Below, piece after piece: positions 34,801-60,100 of a DNA stretch of 64,000 nt. Source of the stretch: Antedon mediterranea. Lineage: Eukaryota; Echinodermata; Crinoidea; Comatulida; Antedonidae. A program made the position numbers and the translations under genes. Each line of letters begins with the position of its first letter. The first letter of the stretch is position 1. Below the pieces are notes generated by a model. It searched no databases. It was not told where the DNA came from and saw nothing but the letters and a program-made list of their open reading frames with translations. Location of the stretch: the NCBI RefSeq assembly GCF_964355755.1, contig NC_092670.1, forward strand, positions 21,017,201-21,081,200, given 5' to 3'.

Positions 34801-35350
34801 TAAAGATGTATTGTCCCTTGAAACACAAAAAAATTAAGGTCAAAATATAGTAAATTTTAATTGGCCATATCAAAGTAATATTAAAGTTATTCACTTTAAG
34901 TCGAAAATTCGAGCCAAAAACAAAAATTTTACGTAATTAACAGCTAAATTAATTTGATTACATTTCGTCTGGAAAATATTTGCGAGCGAAAGTAAACAAA
35001 GATTTCAAACCATGAGTTATTATGCATGATGCTAATTAGGATTGTTTACAACTCGTCACGGTTGAGAAGGTGTTTTCACACAGATCGCGAGGAGGTTTTA
35101 GGATTATGCATACAGAGTAGCCAAATAAGCGCATTGCATTATAAGATATGTTTTGATTGAAAACTTTGACTGGAAGTCAAAGTTATTTTTTGAACTAAAA
35201 AACGTCTGTATTTCAGTTAAATGATTTTTTTTTCGACAAATTTTTGGTGAAAGTTAATAACTATTATGATACTTCAAAATGACCCACTTTTTTTCAAAAT
35301 CTTTTTATTTTTATTTTTTTTTTGGAATAAAGGGACAATACATCTTTAAA
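34801..35350. mobile_element. TIR element with AAAGATGTATTGTCCC ends
   Basis: Left TAAAGATGTATTGTCCCTTG and right AAAGGGACAATACATCTTTA are inverted. The interior is AT-rich and non-coding. A diverged relative lies at 44345-44690. It occupies the space between the divergent PGAP1 and claudin-like genes (34427-35909), where I see no other feature. Confidence 0.8.
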
Positions 35351-35909
35351 CTTCATTCACAGATCATTCTTTTAAGAACTAACGCCCTCTATAGTAAATT
35401 AGCTTAAGAACTTTCTTAAGCGGTCTGAAAGCTCTTAGGTGTGAACGTAAAGTACAAAAATACGATGTTTAGTATAATATTGTGCTCTGAAAGTAAATCT
35501 TAAGAAATAAAAGTACGCTTTCAGGCATAAACGTAATACACGTTATATGTTTATTGTCGACGTACTTTGACTTTCAGATAATACATACATAGACAACTGT
35601 ACACTACAGAGCGAAGGTGGATGACGGGGTCAATATTGCATTGTTAAACATTGTATCTGCCTTTATCGTTGTTATTTATACTGTAGTATTATATTTTGTT
35701 CCTTTGTTCATTCATATTCCAGTTGACGTATAAATCACAAAAGAATCTAGTGTTGATTTAAACTCTTTCTATTCATGATTTAACCGAAATGAATAAGGCC
35801 GCTAATCCGTGGATATATTAATAACAATGGCACGTTTAACAAGGCGTAAACCTCGGCACGCATCGATATCACCTAGGCGTATATGCCACATAAAGTTACA
35901 GGCCTAACC

Positions 35910-37623
35910 ATGGCGCACTACCCAGTTGACTACTGGCAACCCTACAGCAAATACACGGTACCCTTCTCAGCGTTAGGGTTTATCACTTTTCTTGCGACGG
36001 GGGTCGGGACCCTGTCAGCGTACTGGGTTAAACATGAGTACGGAAACTACAACAGGACGAACCTGATAATGTATGAGGGTGTCTGGAGAAAGTGCTACTA
36101 TACCTCCACTATTGGTTTGACAGCTAATACAGGTAGGCGTGGTGAATATTATAACGACGTACTTAGCACGAATAGACATAAGTCGCGTCAAAGTACAATA
36201 TGTCTCTCTTTCTGGTGACACGGGAAACATTGTACCTTTGTGTTGGTGCTATGACAAATATTACTATTTTTGGTGTTACTTACTCTATTCAAATCAAAAC
36301 AAAATACTCAAACCAAGATTTGCATAGGTTATTTCTATTGAAATAGAAATATTAGTGCAGCGTTGCTCTTTTGTGTTTTTTTTACTGTGTATAATTATGC
36401 CTAAATTGATAAATAAAGGCTTCCGAAATATAAATATAAGAAATTTAAATTGTTACTAAATTACTATGTCTGAAAAGAAACTATTATACATCATTTTATT
36501 TTGCGCTTTATTCCAACGTTTTATTGGTTTTTTTTTTCTTATATAGAATCAGAATGTGAAATGATAGATTATTTAGAAAAGCCTCAGCAAGGCCCTGGAT
36601 ATGACTACTACATTCTTTTATATGGTAAGCTAACGGTACTTAAACGCATAAAGAAAAAGATATAGTTTTGGGTTTAGGCCTATAGGCCTACTCGTATTTT
36701 GATGCTTTGGGGAAATGAACCCTCACACCTCAGCTCATTAAGAAATTGCAAAATAAGCTCATAAAGATCATATATTCTTCAGGAAACAGTTATCTATTCT
36801 AGGCCTAGATAAGAGATTAGGAAACTAAAGAGCTAGCGCATTATTGTAAAATAATTATTAGTCTTTCTAAAGCTAGCTCTGTCTACACTATCAAACTTTA
36901 TGTGACATAAAAATGTGGACATGATGATGCCATATCACTACCATAAATGGGCATATCACACTTTTTTTGTCCAACTAGTTTGATAGTGTAAACAGAGCTT
37001 TAAAGCCTAACAATTAATCAAGTTTTTCTTTGGTTTCAGAGTTAATGTTATCGTCTGTAATACTGATGACGCTTGGAACTTTAATATCGTTTATTTCGGA
37101 AGTAGTAGCAATATTAACTATAAGGTTTCAGAATAAATCGTTCATGTTATGTTCAGGCTATTTCTTCATTCTCGCAGGTAAGTACTACGGCCGTAGGCCT
37201 AAAACAACTAAGCAAAGTGAAATGGAAAAGTAAAACCAACTATATAGGCCTATACTTAATTAAAGTAGAAATAAGTAAAAATCAATCTTTTATAAAGCCA
37301 AGTGCAGTAAACAAAATGGCAATTATAATTATTTCTTTTTTAAACGTATATTTTAGGTAAAATGTAGGCCTAGACCTGAAACTCTTTCTTTTTGTTCTTT
37401 CTCAATTCAAGGTATTTTTACGCTAGCCGGTTGCATGATTTTTACAGTAAAAGTAGTAATGGAAGAAAGATGGTGGCCTGTGGAATCGTTAGGCCCAGTA
37501 CCGGACAAGTCATATCATATCTACTGGGGGTTCTTCTGTGCCTGGGGAGGGGTGTTCGCTTGCTTCTTTGTTGGAATGTTTTACTTTAAATTATCACGAC
37601 TGTATACCGAGGGCATCTACTAG
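35910..37623 (+). CDS. Four-TM claudin/PMP22-superfamily protein (4 exons, 216 aa)
   Basis: Exons 35910-36132, 36547-36624, 37040-37177 and 37412-37623 all join in phase 1. Seen: TM1 (ALGFITFLATGVGTLSAYWV), a first extracellular loop with GVWRKC and a later Cys (ESEC) in the claudin/CACNG style plus an NRT sequon, TM2 (LMLSSVILMTLGTLISFISE), TM3 (CSGYFFILAGIFTLAGCMIF), TM4 (WGFFCAWGGVFACFFVGMFY) and a short tail. The family includes claudins, PMP22/EMP, calcium-channel gamma subunits and several TMEM proteins; I cannot choose among them. An in-frame ATG at 35883 would add nine residues, but 35910 has A at -3 and G at +4. An in-frame TAG at 35874 closes the frame upstream. It is divergent from PGAP1 and convergent with RHOT. 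Confidence 0.87.
36875..36999. mobile_element. MITE-1 copy in claudin-like intron 2
   Basis: Left AGCTCTGTCTACACTATCAA and right AGTTTGATAGTGTAAACAGA, with ATGATGCCATATCACTACCA inside. Confidence 0.9.
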
Positions 37624-37650
37624 ATCTACAGTATACTTACTGTGTCAACC

Positions 37651-37832
37651 AAGGCAATCTAACAATGGGATGCTGAGCTCCGGAGATCAAAGAATTTACC
37701 TGTGGCTGCACCTTAAAAGACACCGCGCCGCGGAGAATATGTATCTGTTGGTGGTATTTGTAGCAGCCAGACATAAGATCAAGGGCTTGTTACGAGCAAA
37801 GCGAGCTCAGTGTCCTGTTGTTTGATTGCCTT
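37651..37832. mobile_element. MITE-4 (AAGGCAATCTAACAA ends)
   Basis: Left AAGGCAATCTAACAATGGGA then GCTGAGCTCCGG; right GCGAGCTCAGTGTCCTGTTG then TTTGATTGCCTT, forming inverted repeats of about 30 bp. It starts 28 bp after the claudin-like stop. Another copy is at 51786-52013. Confidence 0.85.
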
Positions 37833-38217
37833 CTTGTGTCAACTACATCATTGTTTACATGATGCAATATTAACAGCTTATATTATAAAAAATAGTGTTA
37901 GAGATGTGTGGTGTTTTTTTTTTTAGTGTTAAGAATGAGAGGTTGGGGTGGTTGAGATTTGAAATGTTCATGAACGGGAGTTGTGAGTACGGGTCTTTCT
38001 ACTGACAATGCATTTACATGATAGGAAAAAGTGTGTATAAAACGTGTTTTAATGTAAAGTGTCAATCATTATAGTTCTATATTTTTTTTTTTTTTTATGT
38101 GAATTACTAGGGCATAAAAATGTGCTGAAACAAACATAATATTTTATAATGCAATATGTTGGTTAAAAAATATGAGACCGTAAATAAGTGTTTTAGGATC
38201 GATAGTACATGTACATT

Positions 38218-38390
38218 AAAGCGTGGTTCCCATTAGCGACGCAACACAAGCACGTAACGCAACGCAAGTGAATTGACCAATCACAAACGATGGCTTATTC
38301 GCTTGTGATTGCTAACTGTCTATAACTTCGCTTGTCATTGGTTAAAAGCTTTAGTAAAGTTTGGTCCCACTATAGGACGCAACTCTAGTA
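38218..38390. mobile_element. MITE-2 copy, rearranged right end
   Basis: AAAGCGTGGTTCCCATTAGC, ACGCAACGCAAGTGAATTGA and the CTTCGCTTGTCATTGGTTAA arm match the family. The right end (AAAGTTTGGTCCCACTATAG) is in the same orientation as the left, as if spliced from another copy. Confidence 0.75.
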
Positions 38391-39425
38391 ACTACTAGTA
38401 GATCAAAGTTTCTGTTATAGACAGACCTGTATATAAACAAATTAATAAATGAGTTAATAAATATCTATATAGGCCTATATATATATAATGTACGTACTAG
38501 TGCTTTCATAATCAATTTGAATCATTTTTATCAAAGCAGATTTGTAAATAAAAATTGTATTACTGTACATTTTATTTTATATCACCAAAATATACAATAA
38601 AGATAATGAAACAAAACAAATTGACGTGCGGTTTTTTATTCCGTAATTTATATCAGGTTGTGTACGCACGCGTAAAAATGTTGAGAATATGTTAATGCGC
38701 GCGCGCGTTCACTTGGTGTCTTCTGCATGTAAAAGTAATTGAGATCTTATTATAAACCGGCGGAATGTTGTTGCTCGCGGGAAAATGTTAAAGAACACTA
38801 ATTATATGGTCACTTGCTTATATAAACTAAATGCCGTAAGAATCTCCTTGATTCACTACTAAAGACCCATTGATAAGAAATTCCATTCCGCGTGATGGAA
38901 ATATTACTGAAGTTGAAATACGTACTTAAATTACTACGTAAACCGTATTACCTTGAACAAGAGGTATACATTTACATTGAACCGTTCATGTGAATAATTT
39001 GGTATAGGTGGATGGGCGAGTTATCATTGGTGCCAATACTGTAGTTATAAATCACCATCTCTTCGTTCAGGCTTAGTTAATTTCCCGGGTACATTAAATT
39101 CATGGTCCACTTCGTGTGTCCTACTATGGATAGTAAATAATGATTTTTATAAAGAAGATGTTAGTTATGTTATTATACTGTAATTTTTTATCCTAAATTA
39201 TATAATTATATATTCTAGGTTATTTTTATTTTTTTAGTAATGTGTTTTGTTGTGGGTCCCTACGAGACAAGTTTTTAACTTCTAGAAGGGATCCATGATA
39301 ATAATGACTACCAATTACTGCTTTATCTATGTTCACTTTAATATCTTTTTTCTATTTTGTATATATTCATTCATTATTATCTAAATAAATATTATCTGAA
39401 TTATCTGAATAATAACAAATAATAA

Positions 39426-39550
39426 AGCTCTGTCTACACTATCAGACTAGTTCAAATGACAAATATGGTAATGATATGCCCAAATATGGTAGTGATACAA
39501 CATCACATTTGTTGTCACATAAAGTTAAATTTGATAGTGTAGACAGAGCT
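39426..39550. mobile_element. MITE-1 copy
   Basis: Ends AGCTCTGTCTACACTATCAG and ATTTGATAGTGTAGACAGAG with the GGTAGTGATA box inside. Confidence 0.9.
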
Positions 39551-39847
39551 CCGAACTAAGCCTATTATGAAAGCGTTTGATGGAAGGGTGTTTCGTTCAT
39601 AACCGCAACAATTATAATTATACAGTACACAGAACTTCTATGAATCGGTTCGTCATCAATGCATAGACTTATTACCAACGGTAAAATATTTGTCAACAAT
39701 AAAAAAAAAATATATAAACAGAATATAAGTTTTAACCATATTTTATTTGGTGCTCATAACTATCAGCGGTAAGAAACATTCACCGCAAGACAAGAAATGA
39801 GATAATATTGTATTTTGTACAAATTTCTGTCGATACCCTTATTATTA

Positions 39848-39971
39848 AGCTCTGTCTATACTATCAAACTAGTTTGTGATGTGTCCAAATATGGTAGTGA
39901 TAAGCCTAAATATGGTAGTGGTATGACATCATGTCCATGGGCACATCACATAAAGTTTGATAGTGTGGACA
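39848..39971. mobile_element. MITE-1 copy
   Basis: Left AGCTCTGTCTATACTATCAA, right AAGTTTGATAGTGTGGACAT, with TATGACATCATGTCCATGGG inside. Confidence 0.88.
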
Positions 39972-41285
39972 TAAATTTAGTCTAATATCAACATGACGAT
40001 TGTCATGTCCAAATGGACATTGTGAAATACTCTTGGATAAACTTCACAATTAAATACACGGGCATTGTATTTATTTTTAATACTTACAAAACCATGTCAA
40101 AACTACTGCAGTTACTGCAGTACAAACAAAAGCTCTTTAGTTAGAAAGCAAACTTGTTGAAGCAAGGAGTAACAATAACCCCTTGATTGGCAAAGAAGCA
40201 GTTGTTGTAACGTACTGCAGTAACTTCTTCAGAAACTGCAGTGTATTGACATAGTCATTTAATACATAATTTAAAATAATTGTGTACCCCAGATTACCAG
40301 GTCAAATCCCTTACGTAACCAACACGCTTGAAATGTTTTCTATACATCTAGGCCTACTTAACAAATTTATGAATATCATAAATTAAATCATTTTTCTATG
40401 GCTTCCTTAATGTTTAAAAAGGAATGGAATAGAAACAAAAGCCTTGGAAGAAAATCAAAATATATTCAATAAATTCAACTACGAAATTTTCCTGATAATT
40501 ATTCCATATTATTCACAGAGTATGCTTTATGATTTAATTCAAATATTAATAAATTAAACTGCAAAACAGCATGCATTCTGGGAAGTCTACTGTGGTTACT
40601 GCAGTATTGTTTGTTTACTTACGTACTGATTTGACATATGAATTTTGAATTATAATTTATACCTATACAAAGATTTTATTAGTGCTATTACTGCAGTAAT
40701 TTTACTTCAGCTGCTGTTTAAAATACACCTAGTATTGCAGATGCTTTAAATTAAGACCAACAATGAAATATAATTGTCATCCTGAATCTCACTGTGAATT
40801 TCGTAATCATGTTTTTCTTATTCTTTCTTTTTTACTTTTAGATTCAAAGTTAAACAAACAAACTATCAAACAATACTGATTACTTGTTGATGTAAAACCT
40901 TTTTTATATTACATATATCAGTAAATTTGCTAAATAAAGAAAAATGTTAACAGTCTACTGCAGTTATACCAAATAATGCAGTATCTATAAGCATGAACTT
41001 GTTGTTCTTGGCAGTGCGAATAAACGTATAATAAACCTAAATAATGATGTACGTAATTGATTCAAATGCAGTACCATTAGTTTATGTTTACCTAATAATG
41101 ACCAGTTTTCTTTGTCAATAAAGTATAGCTAACTTAACAATAGCTGATTTTATATAAAGCACAGGATTCCCAGCGGATACTTTCTACTGCAGTTACTGCA
41201 GTAAATATTGCCAGAAGCACTTCCATTCCAACTTAACAAATAATTAAATGTCATTAAAGCACAAGATTCCTAGCATTACATAGTG

Positions 41286-52370
<11,085 letters not shown>

Positions 52371-54179
52371 CTTGGTTTATTACATGTCACGTCTATATGA
52401 AAATGAGGGAATTTCATTACTCAATTAAAAAAAAAAATTCATTACATAATTTCATAAAGAGTAACAAAATGATTTTAACAAATTCAACAGTCAAATAAAT
52501 AACAATTAACTTAACAGGAAAAAAAATGATACAATTAAAAAAAGTGCTTACAAAACCTATATTTCAAACTAAAAATTTTAAATGGAGAGTTATTTATTAT
52601 GAAATGTTATATTCTAACCGAGAAGTAAGCTAGGCCTGGAAAGCCCACACATAGGACAACATATAGATAGAACACACTGCCTCCGACACGGCGTGAAAAT
52701 GCCGATGCGATATGCCAATGAATAAGTGGCCTAGTAGGCCTAGGCCTAGCTTATATGTGACAAATAACGTTACAAAATCGAATTAAAATATAATTTTTGT
52801 ATCATTTACACTGCATTAAAATCAAGAACAATTCTTCACACTTTTATTAAGAAATTAATATGACATTAATGATAAAATATTAACTTTCGTTAACTATAAC
52901 TTACCGTAACATGGAATCGATGAGTAATTTTTCTCACGTAACACACATTCGACCTGACCCATGACCTCAACTCCTTTTTATTTTTTGCGCGCTTATAAAA
53001 ATGGCCACACAAGTTTTTTTTAATGATTACAGTATTTAAAACATATAATTATTTCTCTAATTACATTAGTGAAAATAATGATTAGTAAATCTAAATTTAA
53101 AAGTTTCAAATTATTACCGGCTTTTCAAATACATTGACCTTTATTTATGGACTATACCATTACAAATTTTAATTCGGTGTTCTCTCCTCCTCCCTTTGAG
53201 TAAAATGAACGATTCGCTAATTTGCATATTTATACTTTAAAAAAGTATGGTAAACAGTTATTGCTGTACTTCTAAAGAGTAAAACACAGGTAACATATTG
53301 ATAATTCAATGTTTTACTTTTATAATTTTATTCATTTTCAAAAATACAAGTATTGCATGTGGTTATCTACAGTTTATATTAGGTACATGTGTATTTTGGG
53401 ATAGAAATCTGGATATAGAGTAGGATTGTCTGAACAAAAGAATGTGAATGAAATGGAAATAGTCCTAATCTATTCAAATTAAATATATGTATCTATCTCT
53501 AAAAACCTCCACACCAGTTTTAATAAATCAGATACCAAAATATATTAAATCATTATATTTAATTATTATATGTCTAAAGATTCATCATCATCATCTACCT
53601 TTATTGTGTATAACCTCATGAGAAAATTATTTAAATTCATTCATAATCATATGATATTTTTCTCTTACAAATGTAACAATTTAAAATATAAAGCATTTTT
53701 TTGGTAAGATGCTAGAAGACAAGAATCATTGAATTGATAAAACCTATAATAGAAACTTTAATTGATTATCAATTAATTAGAAATAATGTTAATTAGTTGT
53801 CATTCTATATTTAGAATAACATTTATACCTCTTTATGTTATAAATAAATGTTTTTAATTTGTACCATTAATATATCGTTGTATCATATCATCAATTAACA
53901 ATAACAATAAGAAAACAACAATTATTTACCCATCCTATAAACCATAAGCACCAAATTGCCAATAGAAAATCGATTAAACACTAATTACCAACAAAATCAA
54001 GGTGATATAGACAATTTATATTGCTTTATTTATCATTATCAATGCACAACAAAACAATACATAATATATTAATATATTGCAATAAAATAAACATATATAC
54101 ACATAATTCTCCACAATTATCCTAATAAAATAGATTTTTATATATTTATTTATTACTATTTATATATTTGTTTGCTCAT
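52371..54179. other. Intergenic, upstream of Miro and downstream of the QRICH2-like gene
   Basis: 52371-52960 should hold the Miro 5' UTR and promoter (less AT-rich, with TAGGCCTAGGCCTAGC near 52736), but no core motif is clear. 53000-54170 is very AT-rich without recognisable genes; TTTATT runs near 54142 could be the minus-strand poly(A) signal of the upstream gene. Confidence 0.5.
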
Positions 54180-57100
54180 TTAGTTTTGCTCTAGTGGTTT
54201 TTCAGCAGGAATTTGATTTGACTGTTCAGTGACTAGGTTTTCCATGCAAGCAGATGGAAGCTGTGCCTCTACTACCCTGTATCCCTCTGGAGATGATGGC
54301 GGCCTAGGAGATTTGGATGACCTTCCACTGAGCGGTCGTGGGTGGTTCTGCTTGGCTGATGGTGAGCGACTGGCTTGTCGCGCAGATACTGGTCGGGTTG
54401 AGCGACTTGACTTGGCACTCTAAAACAAATTTAAAAACTTATTTTATTGAAAACGTAAATTACTGAGCCTGCTCTATTCCAAGTTTGAACAATGGCATCT
54501 GGATTTCACAAAGTTTCTGCCAATTAAAAGTAATACAACTAGGTAAAAGTTCAAGAATCATGTTTTAAGATACATGGTTACAAGGAAAACACAGTAAATA
54601 GTCAGTGGCGTAACATCATCTATGAGCACTCACGGCTATATCGAGGGGCCCTGGAACTTATGGGGGGGGGGGGGGCCAGAGGAAAAAACTGGCATTAAAA
54701 TATGACGAAAAGGGCTAAAAATGGAGGGCCACTTAAAGCTAAACCAGGGGCATCAGGTCCCTACGTTACGCCACTGTAAATAGTATTCTGATGACATTTA
54801 TGTGATAAATGATTATGACCACAAACTCTTACCTTAGGGGTAGCAAGGTCTGGTAATCGGTCCGTGTCTTGTCGACCTTTGTAAATATGACCATCTTGTC
54901 CCTGAATTTCATGTTCAACTCTGTAGACAAATATTTATTTTGATGAAAAAGATTCCAACTTCAAAATATATAAACAAATTATTAGCAATGGTTGTTAAAA
55001 TTATTTATATTGAGTTAAAAAATGACTTACTTGACAGCAGGTACAAATTCTTGAATTACTTGAACTCCTTGACTGAGAAATAAAAGACAACATTTACTTT
55101 GAGAAGATAAAGCATACGAGGCATATAATGTGTGTGATTGCGTTTTGTTTGAACCTTAGTTAATATTATGGCTCCTCCCACTCAGGCTTGACTTCTGGAG
55201 GTTGTCACCTTCTTTTGCTTTCAATTTTTAATTATACAGAAATATATCAAAATAGAAATTTTGACATTCTTGATTAAAGTAATGATTCGTACATTACATA
55301 TTTATTTTTTAAACCTTATTATTACGTTTTATTGTTATTATTGATTATGTTTCCATCTCTTCTGCAATTGAAGGAAATAAATGTTTATTTTGATTTGATT
55401 TGTTTGTTTGCTTGTTTGTTCATTTTTATACTGGGTGACCTCTTCAGTCAAAGACTGATCTCCCAGAGGACCCAGTTGGTGATCAGTGGCTGTGATGTAC
55501 TAATACATCGGGGTAACCCCCTACTCGTCTCGAAAGATGTACTAGGTTCTTTAAAGTGCAAACGAGCTAGTTGTGTACACTGGACCTACGGTTTATAGTC
55601 CTAGTCCGAGAAGGCTCGTTCTACCACCAGAACCATGGAGTGAGTGAGCCTCGAACCCTTGCCGATGTTATGGCTACGTAATTACGGTTCCACTGTCTTA
55701 ACCGCTCGGCCACTCACTCATTTGAAGTATGTATGTGTGTGCATGTTCATCAAGTTTACTGAGCTTTAATGTACTGGCAGTTTAAACAAGACAGAATAAA
55801 CTTACTTAAGATGTGGTATTCTGTTTGTCCGTCTGTGAGGGTAAGTCAATGTGTGGGTACCACCACAACTTCTTGATGCTGCAAAGTACGCAGGAACGTC
55901 TTGGTAATTTGTACTACAAATATAAAGAAAAGTTAAGTTAAGCAGAATCAACAATTTCAATTGTACATCAAGGAAAAAAGATGAAAAATACATTATAGTA
56001 TAATTTATTTCACCTTATAAATTATATGATGTGAGCAAAATAACATTTTGTTGATAATGGATAAAGTTGTCCAGTTTTCACAAGAAAAGGGAACAACCAC
56101 CTCTGTTCAAGCCACTTGGTTGTCAAAGGCCCCTGTGAAAATGTGGTCAGGTTGAAATCTTACCATCCGTACTGGTGGCGGATGTTTAGGTGTGAAAAGT
56201 GACTCATAAAAAAGTTGCTGATGTGCTTTTGGTACTTGTTCATGATAAATAAACAACTTTTAATTGTATATCCTGGTGAGTGTAGGTTTTACTAACGCCA
56301 AAACCCAAGTATCACTCCCCTATAACTTCATAACTACTGTACATGCACAACACAGAAAAAGTAGAAACAGGATATTTATCGGATGACAGTCAAAAAGATG
56401 CACACAAAGGTGATATGTGCCAATGAAAAAAAGTAGAAACCGGATGGTAAGAAATAAAATAGTGTATTATGGTGATCGGGAGGGTACATCTTTATTGAGT
56501 GTAGATTTAGTGAGGGAAAACCAAGCGCATGAACATCTTACCTCCATTTACTTCAGATAAAATAGAATGAAAATAAGAAAGAAAAAATTAAATAAATAAA
56601 TGAAATAATTTGTAACATGTAGTAAAAATGTTTAATGATATCAATAACTGATATTATGTAAATGTTGATACCACATACAATGTTATGTTACAAACGATGT
56701 GTTACTATCATTAGAAAATGTGCTAAATATTTGGGTTTAATAGAAAAAATTAGGATAGTTTTTCATGGTGTTAACTGTTATGTATAGAAACATAAAGATA
56801 ATTAAGGTCTTTTTTATATTTATGGTAATTATTAAGGTTAATATTCACAGCATACAAAACAATTTTGTATATTTTTATATCTTATTATGTATTTCTTAAA
56901 AATTGTATTTCGTATGTTATTAATATTATGAATAAAGCTCTGTCTACACTATCAAACTATATGTGACAACAAAATGAGAAGTGCCCGTATATGGACATGA
57001 TGATGTCGTATCACTACCAAATTTAAGCATATCACTACCATATTTGAACTAGTTTGATAGTGTAGACAGAGCTTAAGAACAAATATTATTATTTTAAACT

Positions 57101-60100
57101 GGAATCCATTAACTAACAGCATGAAAATTAAATTGTTATTGACACATTCAAAAGTTTACAAAGTTCCAAAATATTGTTGAAATATAATGAAGTAAATAAA
57201 AACAATATCTTTATTCCATGATTGTGAGATGTGCATATTAAAAACTCAGAATGGCAAGCTTCACAGCATATGTGGAAGTAAAAACCAATGTCAGCTACTA
57301 CCTGGTCTCCTGAGCTTTCACTTTTAAAAATTCTGCCATTTGTTTTGTGTGTTTTAGTTTCATTACTTCACCAGGAATGGTGTTTGTGGATTGTTCCATT
57401 GGGAACAAAGGGTGGTCTCCAGACGTTGACAGAGGGGGTAGATTTCTTTGATGAAAGTAGGATAATAGGATAAAGAAATTTATAATAATTAAATTTACTG
57501 ATCGTTGCTTAGTAAGTCATTAAAAAGTATTTAAAATGACAAAAAAGATACACTAGTTTCTTGCTGTTTGGTTTGTATGTTTTTTAAAGAGAATACGTGA
57601 ATGTAAATATATATTTATGTGTTGGTTTCTGCAAAAAAAATATTACACTTAAAATTAAACATAACTACCCCCTGAAAACAACCACTGGATCCCTTTACAA
57701 CTTGATGTAGACATGTGTGTAAATAATGTTTTGAATATGTGTATAGTATATTTATGTATGTTCATATACTGTACATTTTAGTAAACTAAACACAGTATAT
57801 TAACAATAAAAAATAAAGTAGTATTATAGTTAAGATGCTTGCTTAAAAATTACAAGTTTCTGGTTGTAATCCTGCTTCATATAACTAAAAACCTATACTA
57901 AAAAACCCTGTTTTTGTGTATCTTTAACAATACCTGTAGATTGAGCATATTAACACTAACTCTGTCTTTCTAGCCTAACCTGATAAAAGACTGTGGAGTG
58001 CCTAATCCACCAATTCTGCTAGTACTTGTATAGCCTCCTCCTTCCTGACTAAAATGAACTAAATATGCTAACAAGTCCTGCTTTCGTTGCTTAGCAACCT
58101 GTTGTGTAAACAGCGACCTCTGATAGTGCTGTACATTCTTGCCTGGCTTTGTACTACAATAAATAAGTTTGCATTTGTAAAGCAAAGTACACTAAGTTTA
58201 TTCTCATTTAAAAACAATCAATATAATAAACCAAAAAGTTCAATAAATTACCACTTACTTTTTTTGAGCTGCTCTAATTTGCTCAAGTTCAAAGGTTGTA
58301 TATGGACGGCCTGACCGGTTACCGGGAAGTGCTTTTGACTCTGGTAAAGATGCGATAGGTCTGAAAGGAAAGTATATAAGTTTTAATGGAGAGACAGCCA
58401 AGCCATGTCTTGCCGTTTGGACCACAAAATGGAGAATTGTTGTTCATCTTACCCATGTGTTGCTATGTCAAGAGGTCGGTCACATGATATACAATTGAAT
58501 TTCTGCATTAAAGGTCTACAAAAAAAAAGAATGAAAGAGATTATATACACAAAAATGACATGAAAATACACAAAATAATTAAGTTAGTTAAAATGTTAAA
58601 AATTGATGGTGAATAATAGTCATACTTTCTAAAACCAGCTGCTTCTTCTCCTATAAGGTCCGACTCCTTAGGAACCATTTTAGCGCTTGCTACTTTAATT
58701 CGTTTGTCCAAGTATGTTTTCAATGGGTCAAGCTCCATACGGTCAAGTTTGTTATCTATGTCCACTTTCATCTCACTGACTGCATCTTCCCAAGCATTTT
58801 GCTGAAGAAAAATAGGGAGAAGCCTTTTAATAATAGTCTGTGACTGAATAAATCTTGGAATAGTCCAAAATTGAAGAAACATGAAGAGAAACTTGATTGA
58901 GAGATCAAGACTTTTAACGTCACTTACGTGTCCAGATATCTTGTGCATAACCTCTTGTAAGTTCTTTGACAGTTCATCAACAGTGCCCTCAAACTGCGCT
59001 CGACTTATTTTGTTGTCTAAAGCCCTTTTGTCTGCTTTCTATGGGTAAATAAAAACAACATTCATAATGTCACACATGGCATAGCTAATATAATTTCTGG
59101 ATAATTAGTCTCATTTAGATTGATACTACATGAATCAGAAGAGATACTTTCACTTACCACATCTATTTCCATAATAACATGTTCTTTGTCAGCCTTAAAT
59201 TCTTGCAGACGATCAATGTATGTGTATAATGCCTGCGGTAAAACAAAATAAAGTTTTAATACTTTTATAAATAACTATTATTCTTTGAAATCAAAATTGT
59301 TAAAGTAAGATAAAGAATGAACAAGAGAGAATTGTTCTACCAACCTCATGAGGAAGAGACTTCAAAACTACCAATTTGTGGACAAATTTCTAATTTATTA
59401 CCTCAATGTTTAACTCAAACAAATAAGCTATCTAAATTTAAGGAAAAAATCAGGTTTCAGAAACTTACATCAATATGTTTCTGTTTAGCAGTGTGTTCAT
59501 CTACCAGATGTATCAGTGTACTGTTTAACTTCTCAACTTCTGCTTGCAGTTGTAATAAAACACCTTGCATGTTTGTAATAGATTCACTATCCTGTAAAAA
59601 GAGGAATACAAATAGAAAAAAAAGAAAAGAACACATCTCCACCAAAGCTAAGCTTTCATTTTCACCTACAGACTAAGAAGGTTTGATTTTTTACTACTTG
59701 ATTAAAATAATATAATTTACTAGAATCTCTTACTCTAAAACTACTTCCAACTATTCTAAATTATCTTAGGTATCTTCCACAATTTAAAGCCTAAATGAAA
59801 CATATCCCTAACAACCACCCTATCCCTCATTATTCAACTATGCTATCCTTCCTTCCTTTCTGGCCTACCATAAGCTCTCCTACTGGTGTGACTACAGGGC
59901 TAATTTCTGATGTTATTCCTTCTAATGAGTTAAGTTGCTTTCTAATACTGGCTATACTCTTGCTGATAGGCCTCAGCTGACTAGTGAACTCTGACGAGAT
60001 CATCTGGATCTTGTTGTCAAGGAGTTGAAGGATGTCATCTTTAAATCCAAGCTGTTGTAGATGCTGGAACTACCCATCAGAACATAAAATGTCATCAATA

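Larger units (their letters stand above)
37624..41285. other. Convergent intergenic region between claudin-like gene and RHOT
   Basis: 3' UTRs and repeats: MITE-4 (37651), MITE-2 fragment (38218) and two MITE-1 copies (39426, 39848). There are also several TACTGCAGTTACTGCAGTA-type palindromes (40105, 40211, 40690, 41188). AATAAA at 38597 may serve the claudin-like gene. No further gene recognised. Confidence 0.6.

Noticed and set aside
37538-37825. 95-codon ORF overlapping the end of the claudin-like gene
   Set aside because: Out of frame with exon 4 and mostly MITE-4 sequence.
59317-59676. 119-codon plus-strand ORF
   Set aside because: Antisense to a well-supported coiled-coil exon (59469-59591) of the QRICH2-like gene.
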